Source: Deltaproteobacteria bacterium
GTDB taxonomy: Bacteria; Myxococcota_A; Polyangia; Haliangiales; Haliangiaceae
Assembly: GCA_013813765.1 (NCBI GenBank)
Contig: JACCRC010000311.1
Span: forward strand, 1-49,563
Direction of reading: 5' to 3'
Length of the DNA: 49,563 bases
Made by a program: the position numbers and the translations under genes
In this document: positions 43,333-49,563 of the stretch, in pieces
How the letters are laid out: each line of letters opens with the position of its first letter
How positions within the stretch are numbered: position 1 is the stretch's first letter
The notes under the pieces: model-generated
What the model was told of the DNA's origin: nothing
The model's database searches: none
What the model saw: only the letters and a program-made list of their open reading frames with translations

Positions 43333-44569
43333 TGCGGGTGCCGAAGGCGTTGCGCTCGCCGGCGCCGAGCATCGGGCGGAGCTGCGAGGCCCAGGCCGCG
43401 ACGCCGAGGTCACCGGGCAGCGCGCTGCGGATATCGTCGAGGGCGTACATCGCGCGGCCGCCGGCCCACGAGTCGCCGATCACGATCGCGGCGAACGCAC
43501 CGGGTGCGAGCGCACGGGAGATCGAGGCGAGGGAGTCGGAGAGCGCGGTCCGCCACTCGCGCTCCGCGAGGGGACCGGACGTGTCGAACGAGCGGCGTGA
43601 GCCGATCTCGCCCTCGTCGAGGCCCTTGTGACGCAGCCCCAGAAAGTCGAACCGCAGGCGCTGGTGGTCGGCGTAGTCGTAGGTGCCGGCGTAGGGCGGC
43701 GAGGTGATCACGCCGCCGGCCTTGCCGTCGGGGATGACCTCGTGGAGGTTGCGAGCATCGAGCTCGACGACATCGGGCGGGCCGCCGGCACGACCGAGGT
43801 CGGCGAGCCCGGCGTGGAGGAGCTCGACGCGCTGGATGAAGTGGCGGGAGGCAGCGCCGCGCGGCACGTTTTTGTCGACCCAGGTCGAGTCGGTGTCGGA
43901 GGCGCGCGACGAGACCTTGTAGAGGATCGCGGAGAGGCAGGCGATGAGAACGTCAGCGATCTCGGCGTCGTCCTCGCGACGCTCCTCGATCAGCGTCGCG
44001 ATCAGCTCGAGCTCGCGGCGCACGTGGGGGGCGAACCAGGCGGCGAGGCGGCGGTCGCGCGCGTTGGGATCGAAGCCCTTGGGCTTGCGCTTCGGTGCGG
44101 GCGCGGCACCGGAGCGACGGGCGGCCTTGCCGGCGGCGAGCGCCTGGCCGGCGAGCTCGTGACCGAGGTCGCGCATCTCGTTGCGGCGGCGAACGGGGAC
44201 GGTCCAGGTCTTCGCGCGCGCGACGAGCACGGCGAGCGGGTTGAGGTCGCTGCCGACCGCGCGCATGCCGGCAGCGCGGGCCTCGACGAGCGTGGTTCCG
44301 GAGCCGCAAAACGGGTCGACGATCACCGTGCTAGGCGTCGCCCGCTCGGCGAACAGCTCGGCGAGTACGCGCGCGGTGCCAGGGTGCAGGCGCGCGGGAT
44401 ACGAGTGGAACGGGTGCGTCAGCGTCTCCGACACATCGTGCTGCGTGACGGCGGCTCGAAGCGCCTCGACGAGCGCATCGGCGAGCTCGCGCGGACCATC
44501 CGCGAAGATCTTGCCGGGCGCTCGCGGCATCGACAGGGAGCGGCGCTGGCGCGAGCGGGGCGGAGGCAC
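43295..44569 (-). CDS. DNA (N4-cytosine or N6-adenine) methyltransferase
   Basis: The 424-residue protein has the S-adenosylmethionine pocket motif DPFCGSGTTLVEA (near residue 88) preceded by FHSYPARLHPGTARVL. It has a downstream catalytic motif ITSPPYAGTYDY (near 287), typical of amino-group DNA methylases. The region between is long and Lys/Arg-rich (KRKPKGFDPNARDR), perhaps the target-recognition part. No restriction endonuclease is adjacent, so it is an orphan modification enzyme. It starts at GTG 44569 from an extended -10 ending 9 nt upstream. Its 3' end is repeated 1 kb further along. Confidence 0.9.
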   Translation of the reverse strand: MPPPRSRQRRSLSMPRAPGKIFADGPRELADALVEALRAAVTQHDVSETLTHPFHSYPARLHPGTARVLAELFAERATPSTVIVDPFCGSGTTLVEARAAGMRAVGSDLNPLAVLVARAKTWTVPVRRRNEMRDLGHELAGQALAAGKAARRSGAAPAPKRKPKGFDPNARDRRLAAWFAPHVRRELELIATLIEERREDDAEIADVLIACLSAILYKVSSRASDTDSTWVDKNVPRGAASRHFIQRVELLHAGLADLGRAGGPPDVVELDARNLHEVIPDGKAGGVITSPPYAGTYDYADHQRLRFDFLGLRHKGLDEGEIGSRRSFDTSGPLAEREWRTALSDSLASISRALAPGAFAAIVIGDSWAGGRAMYALDDIRSALPGDLGVAAWASQLRPMLGAGERNAFGTRTKAEHVMLLQRG

Positions 44570-44578
44570 GACCGTTGC

Positions 44579-44602
44579 CTCATATCATGATTCTGATAGG
44601 CT
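44579..44602. promoter_or_regulatory. Back-to-back extended -10 elements
   Basis: On the minus strand TGATATGAG (44587-44579) ends 9 nt before GTG 44569. On the plus strand TGATAGGCT (44594-44602) ends 9 nt before ATG 44612. A perfect palindrome ATCATGAT (44584-44591) lies between and is a candidate antitoxin operator. Confidence 0.6.
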
Positions 44603-44611
44603 GGCCGAGCG

Positions 44612-44878
44612 ATGCCCGTGATCAAGCCGATTTCCGATCTCCGCAATCATGCGAAGGAGCTGTCGGCGATCTGCCACGACTCCGGCGAGCCCATCTTCAT
44701 CACGAAGAATGGCGAAGGCGACATGGTGCTGATGAGCCTCGCGGCGTACGAGCGTCTCCACTCACAGCTCGACCTCTACCGCCAGCTCGACGAGGCGGAG
44801 ATGGACGTACGCGCAGGAGATCGGGGGGCTGGGGTGGAGACGGTGCGACGTCGCCTGAAGCGCCGAGCCTCGCGGTGA
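44612..44878 (+). CDS. YefM/Phd-family antitoxin
   Basis: The 88-residue protein opens with PVIKPISDLRNHAKELSAIC and GEPIFITKNGEGDMVLMSL, the Phd/YefM DNA-binding fold. A C-terminal helical tail (YERLHSQLDLYRQLDEAE) binds the toxin. Its stop overlaps the toxin start by 4 bp. The promoter carries an ATCATGAT palindrome that may be its operator. Confidence 0.92.
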   Translation: MPVIKPISDLRNHAKELSAICHDSGEPIFITKNGEGDMVLMSLAAYERLHSQLDLYRQLDEAEMDVRAGDRGAGVETVRRRLKRRASR

Positions 44879-45174
44879 AGCGTACGGTTCGCGTCCTGCG
44901 ACGTGCCGAGCGAGACCTCCAGCAGATCTACGACGCGACAGCGAGGGAAACCCCGTCTCGAGCGGATGTCTTCATCGATCGGCTGCTGGACCGGATCGCG
45001 TCGCTCGCGAGCATGGCGCACCGTGGTGCGACGCCGAGGGATCCGACGCTCGCCATGCAGGGATTTCGCTTCCTCGTCGAGGAGCCGTACCTCGTCTTTT
45101 ACAAGGTGCTTCGAAGCCAGGTCAGGGTGTATCGCGTGCTCCACGGGCACCGCGCGTACCGCGACCTGCTGTAG
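44875..45174 (+). CDS. ParE/RelE-family toxin
   Basis: From GTG 44875 (overlapping the antitoxin stop) the 99-residue protein has the ParE/RelE plan: [19 protein letters not shown], a helix pair around [15 protein letters not shown] and the final strands [16 protein letters not shown] and [17 protein letters not shown]. ParE proteins poison gyrase, while RelE proteins cleave mRNA on ribosomes. The Phd-type antitoxin partner and the RVLHGHR ending fit ParE best. Confidence 0.9.
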   Translation: MKRTVRVLRRAERDLQQIYDATARETPSRADVFIDRLLDRIASLASMAHRGATPRDPTLAMQGFRFLVEEPYLVFYKVLRSQVRVYRVLHGHRAYRDLL

Positions 45175-45177
45175 CTC

Positions 45178-45186
45178 TGCTAAGAC
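45178..45186 (+). promoter_or_regulatory. Extended -10 TGCTAAGAC
   Basis: TGc plus TAAGAC ends 7 nt before ATG 45194. Confidence 0.5.
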
Positions 45187-45193
45187 TGCGGCC

Positions 45194-45481
45194 ATGCCCA
45201 TGCCACTCGAGATCATCGGCCTCGGAAAGCCCGAGGTTCGCTTCGTCTGGGAGGAGGGCGGCGAGGACGTCTGGACCACGCGCGAGCTCCGGCTGCGCTG
45301 TACGTGCGCGCACTGCCAGTCCGAGGCCACCGGCGAGCGGTTGCTCGATCCGGCGACGGTGCCGATGGACATCACCGTCAAGGACATGCACCTCGTCGGG
45401 AACTACGGGGTCGGCATCCATTTCTCCGACGGGCACACCACGGGAATCTTCCGGTTCAAGACGCTGGTGAGGCCGAAGTGA
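45194..45481 (+). CDS. DUF971 protein (gamma-butyrobetaine hydroxylase N-terminal-like)
   Basis: The 95-residue protein matches DUF971: [20 protein letters not shown] gives the CxCxxC-type zinc-binding start, and [19 protein letters not shown] is the conserved second half. It is a small zinc-binding beta protein. In other bacteria it lies next to iron-sulfur assembly genes such as Mrp, which is not the case here. The stop overlaps the nitroreductase GTG by 4 bp, so the two form an operon. Confidence 0.88.
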   Translation: MPMPLEIIGLGKPEVRFVWEEGGEDVWTTRELRLRCTCAHCQSEATGERLLDPATVPMDITVKDMHLVGNYGVGIHFSDGHTTGIFRFKTLVRPK

Positions 45482-46146
45482 TCGGCGAGCTCGAGACGGC
45501 GTGGCGCGAGCGCCGCAGCAAGCGGGCGTATCGGCCGGATCCGGTGCCGCGCGCGACGCTCGAGCGGATGTTCGAGGCGGCGCAGGCGGCACCGAGCTGG
45601 TGCAACGTGCAGCCCTGGCGGATCTGTGTGACGGAACCGCCGGTCACCGCCGAGCTGGCGGCCACGCTGCAGGGCGCGGCGCGCGGTGGATTGCCGCACC
45701 CCGAGGTCGGATTCCCGCTCGACTATCCACCTCCCTACAAGGAGCACCGGATCGCGTGCGGTGCGGCGCTCTATACGGCGATGGGGGTCAAGCGCGAGGA
45801 CAACCTGGGCCGCTACGACGCCTGGCTCCGCAACTACGCGCTGTTCGACGCCCCCCACCTCGCCGTCGTCGCCTGTGACCGGCGTCTCGGACCGTACGCG
45901 TACGTCGACGTCGGCGTCTGGCTGGGGTACGTGCTGACCGCGGCGACCGCGCTGGGCCTGGATACCTGCGCGATGGCGTCGATCGCGGCCTATCCCGAGC
46001 CACTGAGGGAGCGTCTGCCGATCGAGCCGACCGACGTCGTGCTGTTCGGGCTCGTGATCGGGTACGCAGACGAGGAAGCACCAGCCAATGAGTGCCGTAC
46101 GACACGCGAGCCGGCGTCGAAGAACGTGCGTTTTGCCATCACGTGA
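45478..46146 (+). CDS. Nitroreductase-family flavoprotein
   Basis: The 222-residue protein has the nitroreductase pattern: [20 protein letters not shown] at the start, [15 protein letters not shown] (FMN contacts) near residue 40 and a C-terminal block [20 protein letters not shown]. It should bind FMN and reduce nitro, quinone or enone compounds with NAD(P)H in the cytoplasm. The substrate is unknown. GTG 45478 overlaps the DUF971 stop. The TGA stop begins the promoter of the PEGA gene. Confidence 0.9.
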   Translation: MIGELETAWRERRSKRAYRPDPVPRATLERMFEAAQAAPSWCNVQPWRICVTEPPVTAELAATLQGAARGGLPHPEVGFPLDYPPPYKEHRIACGAALYTAMGVKREDNLGRYDAWLRNYALFDAPHLAVVACDRRLGPYAYVDVGVWLGYVLTAATALGLDTCAMASIAAYPEPLRERLPIEPTDVVLFGLVIGYADEEAPANECRTTREPASKNVRFAIT

Positions 46147-46152
46147 TATGCT
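46144..46152 (+). promoter_or_regulatory. Extended -10 TGATATGCT with a T8 run
   Basis: TGa (the upstream stop codon) plus TATGCT is followed by eight T's (46152-46159), unusual in this high-GC setting. The start ATG 46178 has a leader with a GGGGAGAG ribosome site, unlike the leaderless genes. Confidence 0.5.
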
Positions 46153-46177
46153 TTTTTTTAGCCTCGGGGAGAGACGA

Positions 46178-47641
46178 ATGAAATCACGCGTAGTGTTCGT
46201 GGTTTGGGTCGGGATTTGCGCAGCGATCCTCGCGTTCGGGCATGCGCCCGCGCACGCCCAGAATGCCGAAGCATTGAAGAAGGCGCAGTCCGCCTTCGAC
46301 AACGCCCAGGTGCTGTACCTGCAAGGTAAGTACGACGAGGCCGCGGCGGGCTTCCAGGACGCCTACTCGGCGCGCCCGTTCCCGCAGTTCCTCTACAACG
46401 TGGGCGCGGCCTTCCACATGAAGGGGAAGACGCAGAACGACGGAGACTCGTACGGGAAGGCCGTCGACTACTACAAGCGGTACCTGAAGGATGACCCGCA
46501 GGCTTCCGACAAGGCGAAGGTCGAGAGAGCGATCGGCGTCCTCGAGACCGAGATCAAGCGCCTGAAGGACGGCAAGATCAGCCCGACGGCGGCGAAGGCG
46601 CCGTCGCAAGAGGTGCAGCAGCTCGGTGACGTGAAGGTCCGCGGCCTGATCGTCGTCGAGAGCGAGCCGTCGAACGCGACGATCTACCTCGACGACAAGA
46701 AGAAGGGCCCGCACGCGACGACGCCCTGGTCTGGATCGCTCGAGGGCGAGCACAAGATCATCATCGAGAAGCGCGGCTACAAGATCGTCGAGAAGACGGT
46801 CTCCGCGGACCCGAGCAAGCTGTTCGTGCTCTCGGCCGCGATGGCGCAGGAAGATTATCTTGGCTGGGTCGAGGTGACCGCGAACGTGCCGGGCGCCGAG
46901 ATCTACATCGACGACAAGACCATCGGCGCCGTCGGCAAGACGCCGCTGTCGCAGAACATCAAGCCCGGCAAGCACACGTTCTGGATCAGCGTCGAGGGCT
47001 ACGACGAGTACAAGGAAGAGGTCGAGGTGATCGCCGGCGAGACCCACACGATCAAGGCGACGCTGAAGGGCGCGCCGGTCGGCAAGATCAATGTCGTCGG
47101 CCTCGGCATCGAGGACTCGACGATCTACATCGACGGCCAGCTCGCCTGCGAGCGCGGTCCGTGTCTCAAGGCGATGCAGCAGGGCGACCACGTCGTCACC
47201 GTCACGCGCCCCGGCTACAAGCCATACACGCGCCGGGTCACGATCCAGGCGAAGACCGAGATGTCGATCAAGGTCGGCCTCGCGCCGAAGCCAGGCCGCA
47301 GCGACGCGGTGATCGCGTACGTGCTCGCCGCGGGCTTCGGCGGCGCCGGCATCTTCCTCGGCCTGCAGTCGAACAAGTACCGCGACCAGCTCACCGACGA
47401 GATAGCGAACGGCGCCCCGCCACCCGACAACAACGACCCGCGGTTCACGAAGGGCAAGATCTTCGCGATCGCCGCCGACGCGACGTTCGTGATCGCGGGC
47501 ATCACGGCACTGACCGCCGTTTACTACACGTTCCGCGAGAAGGGCTCGCCCTCGACGGCGCTGATCGACGTGCGCGCACTCGCGCTGCAACCGCAGATCG
47601 GCCCCGGCTACGCGGGTCTCGGCATGGAGGCACGCTGGTGA
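46178..47641 (+). CDS. PEGA-domain protein with TPR and membrane helices
   Basis: The 487-residue protein begins with a signal peptide (about 28 residues, AILAFGHAPAHA). A TPR-like unit follows (ALKKAQSAFDNAQVLYLQGK). Three PEGA repeats come next, with ATIYLDDKKKG, AEIYIDDKTIG and STIYIDGQLAC. There are two helices near the end (AYVLAAGFGGAGIFLGL, FVIAGITALTAVYY). PEGA domains in myxobacteria sit in periplasmic proteins linked to Ser/Thr kinase signalling. A GGGGAGAG ribosome site precedes ATG 46178. The stop overlaps the next start by 1 bp. It probably forms an operon with the lipoprotein and kinase that follow. Confidence 0.88.
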   Translation: MKSRVVFVVWVGICAAILAFGHAPAHAQNAEALKKAQSAFDNAQVLYLQGKYDEAAAGFQDAYSARPFPQFLYNVGAAFHMKGKTQNDGDSYGKAVDYYKRYLKDDPQASDKAKVERAIGVLETEIKRLKDGKISPTAAKAPSQEVQQLGDVKVRGLIVVESEPSNATIYLDDKKKGPHATTPWSGSLEGEHKIIIEKRGYKIVEKTVSADPSKLFVLSAAMAQEDYLGWVEVTANVPGAEIYIDDKTIGAVGKTPLSQNIKPGKHTFWISVEGYDEYKEEVEVIAGETHTIKATLKGAPVGKINVVGLGIEDSTIYIDGQLACERGPCLKAMQQGDHVVTVTRPGYKPYTRRVTIQAKTEMSIKVGLAPKPGRSDAVIAYVLAAGFGGAGIFLGLQSNKYRDQLTDEIANGAPPPDNNDPRFTKGKIFAIAADATFVIAGITALTAVYYTFREKGSPSTALIDVRALALQPQIGPGYAGLGMEARW

Positions 47642-48894
47642 TGCGCAACACGTACTTCACGGGATGTTTGCTGGCGCTCGCCGCCGGCACCACGGGCTGC
47701 AAGTGGTCCGAGTTCGATGACCTCGAGGGTGACACCTGGGTCACCTCCACTGACAAGCCGAACGGCGACTCGACCGACTACGGCCTCGCGATCGCGCGCG
47801 GTCAACGCGGACCGAATGGCGGCAAGCTCGTCGTGATCGGCGCCGGTCAGGCGCAGTACACGGAGCTCGTCTACTCGCCCGACGGTAGCGTCGACCTCGC
47901 GCCGACCGCGCAGAAGCTGAACTCACAGTTCGGTATCGGCAACCTCGACCCGCAGCCGATCCTGCTCGCCGACCCGGCGAGCGACGAGGTCTCGCTCGTC
48001 GTGAACTCCGGCGGTCAGAGCATCGCGGTGCTCACCGGTGCTGGGGGGCTGATCGCTCACCAGGTGTTCGGGCCGATGGAGCCCGAGGCTGCGACGTACC
48101 TGGTGCCGCCGCCAAACACGGTGCAGCCCACGCCGCCGTCGCAGGTGCTCGTCGCGAGCATGGACAAGGTCTACGGCGCGTTCGTCGCGAACACGCCGAA
48201 CCCGCAGCCGAGCTGTGCACTCGTGGACGACGCGGCGATGTCGCTCCGGATCCGCGCGCTCGGCGCCGCTCGACTCGCCCCGTCGACCAGCGATGACGTG
48301 CTGGTGTGGGGCGACACCGGTAGCGGCGGTAACGCGAAGCTGCAGATGTATCCCGGCAGCGTGTTCGCGGGCTGCGCGACTCCGCAGATACCGCTCGTAG
48401 GCTGGACGGCCGCGACCACGACGTTCGCTCCCGCGAAGGGCTCGCACATCGTGATGATCGGTTCGACCCACGCGCTGCTCGTCGGCCACAAGGAGCTCGG
48501 CAACTCGGACAGCTACCTCGCGCTGTTCCGTATCGATGCGTCGGCGAAGACGTTCTCGCTGGTCGGCGCACCGGTCACGATCCCCGAGCTGCGCACCGCT
48601 GCGATCTACGAAGAGGGCACGAAGAAGTTCGTGGTCGCCGGCTATCCGACGACGGTGGTCGACGGTGTGAAGTCCGGCCGCGTGCTCGTGTTCCCGCTCG
48701 ATCTGACGACCGGCATCGGCGACATGCCAGCGATGACGCTGCACGATGCGTCGGCCGACGACGAGCAGCAGTTCGGTCGCGCGATAGCGGTGATCCCGTT
48801 CAACGGCCGCCAGGTGATCGCGGTGGGCGCCGACAACGAGATCTTCACGTACTTCAAAACGTCGCAGTACGAAGAGACACGAACGGGACGGTGA
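47641..48894 (+). CDS. Lipoprotein with beta-propeller-like (FG-GAP-type) repeats
   Basis: The 417-residue protein has a lipoprotein leader (NTYFTGCLLALAAGTTGC). Repeating beta units follow with words such as GLAIARGQRGPNGGKLVVIG, QPILLADPASDEVSLVV and FGRAIAVIPFNGRQVIAVG, recalling FG-GAP or beta-propeller blades. It is probably on the periplasmic side of the outer membrane. The PEGA gene overlaps its start by 1 bp and the kinase GTG directly abuts its stop, so the three genes are one transcript. Confidence 0.8.
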   Translation: MRNTYFTGCLLALAAGTTGCKWSEFDDLEGDTWVTSTDKPNGDSTDYGLAIARGQRGPNGGKLVVIGAGQAQYTELVYSPDGSVDLAPTAQKLNSQFGIGNLDPQPILLADPASDEVSLVVNSGGQSIAVLTGAGGLIAHQVFGPMEPEAATYLVPPPNTVQPTPPSQVLVASMDKVYGAFVANTPNPQPSCALVDDAAMSLRIRALGAARLAPSTSDDVLVWGDTGSGGNAKLQMYPGSVFAGCATPQIPLVGWTAATTTFAPAKGSHIVMIGSTHALLVGHKELGNSDSYLALFRIDASAKTFSLVGAPVTIPELRTAAIYEEGTKKFVVAGYPTTVVDGVKSGRVLVFPLDLTTGIGDMPAMTLHDASADDEQQFGRAIAVIPFNGRQVIAVGADNEIFTYFKTSQYEETRTGR

Positions 48895-49563
48895 GTGCAG
48901 TACGAGTGTCCCGCTTGCCAGCGCCAGTTCGGTGAGCCTGGGTTCTGCCCGTTCGACCGAGGTAAGCTCGCGCTGATCGTTCCGGTGGCCCCACCGGACA
49001 AGCACACGGTCTTGTCGGTCGCGATGCCGGCGGTCGAGCCGTCGCAGCACAAGACCCAGGTGGCGCCGCGGCGCGAGACGTTTCCGCTGACGCCGTCGAC
49101 GCCCGTCACGCCGCAAAGCGCGAGCCTGAAGACGGCGGTGCCGCACCATGTCCCCACGCAGGAGATCACGGCGTCGCGTGCGGCGGTGCCGAGCGACGCA
49201 CAGCCGAGGGTCCGCGCCGTGTCGGCGGTGAGCGATAGCGCGGCGGATGCTCTCGAGGCGTTCAAGACACCGCGCGAGAACGAGTACGACAAGCTCGTCG
49301 GGCAAACGCTCGACGGCCGCTACTTCGTCGAGCGCAAGATCGGCGAAGGCGGGATGGGCGTCGTGTTCTCGGCGCGCCACGCGGTGATCGAGCGCCCGCT
49401 CGCGATCAAAGTGCTCAAGCGCGAGGTGATGCGCGACACCGCGACGATCAAGCGCTTCGTCAAGGAAGCGCAGGCCGCGTCGCGGATCGGGCATCCGAAC
49501 ATCGTCGACGTCACCGACTTCGGCACCACGCCCGACGGCATGACGTTCTCGGTGATGGAGTAC
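48895..49563 (+). CDS. Zinc-ribbon Ser/Thr kinase, 3' end outside window
   Basis: Only the first 223 residues are present. The N-terminus has a zinc ribbon, CPACQRQFGEPGFCPFD, with Cys5, Cys8, Cys18 and Asp21. A Pro/Ala/Thr-rich linker follows. The kinase domain then begins with LDGRYFVERKIGEGGMGVVF (glycine loop) and the lysine of PLAIKVLK, and the window ends in the hinge (MEY). The GTG at 48895 directly follows the TGA of the lipoprotein gene. It is probably the cytoplasmic kinase of the PEGA/lipoprotein operon. Confidence 0.9.
   Translation, partial: MQYECPACQRQFGEPGFCPFDRGKLALIVPVAPPDKHTVLSVAMPAVEPSQHKTQVAPRRETFPLTPSTPVTPQSASLKTAVPHHVPTQEITASRAAVPSDAQPRVRAVSAVSDSAADALEAFKTPRENEYDKLVGQTLDGRYFVERKIGEGGMGVVFSARHAVIERPLAIKVLKREVMRDTATIKRFVKEAQAASRIGHPNIVDVTDFGTTPDGMTFSVMEY

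Overview
The window looks like chromosomal DNA of a large-genome, high-GC (about two thirds G+C by eye) myxobacterium, most likely Myxococcota/Polyangia of the Haliangium/Kofleriaceae kind. I base this on the gene style: several Hanks-type Ser/Thr kinases, PEGA, VIT, FecR and AgmX/PglI-like domains, a TIGR02265/DUF2378-like protein, many lipoproteins and a 1465-residue Ig-like/LamG lipoprotein. No database search was possible, so the taxonomy is inference. No tRNA, rRNA, insertion sequence, integrase or CRISPR array is visible.

Layout. 1-4417: the 3' part of a very large macroglobulin-like protein gene, then a Ser/Thr kinase cut off after its N-lobe. 4407-10412: a SulP/STAS transporter, YjbQ, two proteins of uncertain role, an intracellular C39-like cysteine peptidase, a small exported protein and a serine beta-lactamase-like hydrolase. 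10453-17536: a membrane-anchored kinase, an ECF sigma factor and a 1464-residue zinc anti-sigma/FecR/VIT/vWA/DUF2135-like/AgmX fusion translationally coupled to the sigma factor. 17559-21518: a DUF485/ActP-type carboxylate uptake pair, a DUF2378-like gene and the carboxyltransferase of propionyl-CoA carboxylase. 21532-33540: an envelope block with an HtrA-like protease carrying a cytoplasmic FHA domain, TPR and four-cysteine lipoproteins, the giant Ig-like lipoprotein, a probable clan-CD-like peptidase lipoprotein with a PPC domain, and a protein with two TonB-C-like modules. 33537-45174: an accessory stretch with three toxin-antitoxin modules (VapBC plus a third gene, RHH-PIN, YefM-ParE), a phospholipid-head-group transferase, lipoproteins, an orphan DNA methyltransferase and a two-gene AAA+ ATPase module. 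The ATPase has the layout of the ATPases of extracellular contractile injection systems. 45194-49563: a DUF971 protein with a nitroreductase, then a PEGA protein, a lipoprotein and a zinc-ribbon kinase that runs off the end.

Two non-coding signals stand out. First, many promoters share an extended -10 of the form TG-n-TA-n-n-n-T whose last base lies only 6-9 nt before the start codon, which implies widespread leaderless transcription. Two start sites at 19942/19965 share one palindromic -10. Second, a 41-bp imperfect direct repeat of the methyltransferase 3' end flanks the RHH-PIN module, as expected for a cassette inserted at the 3' end of that gene. The most novel candidate system is the AAA+ ATPase, its 504-residue unknown partner and a small lipoprotein (38206-42221), preceded by a densely palindromic intergenic region.
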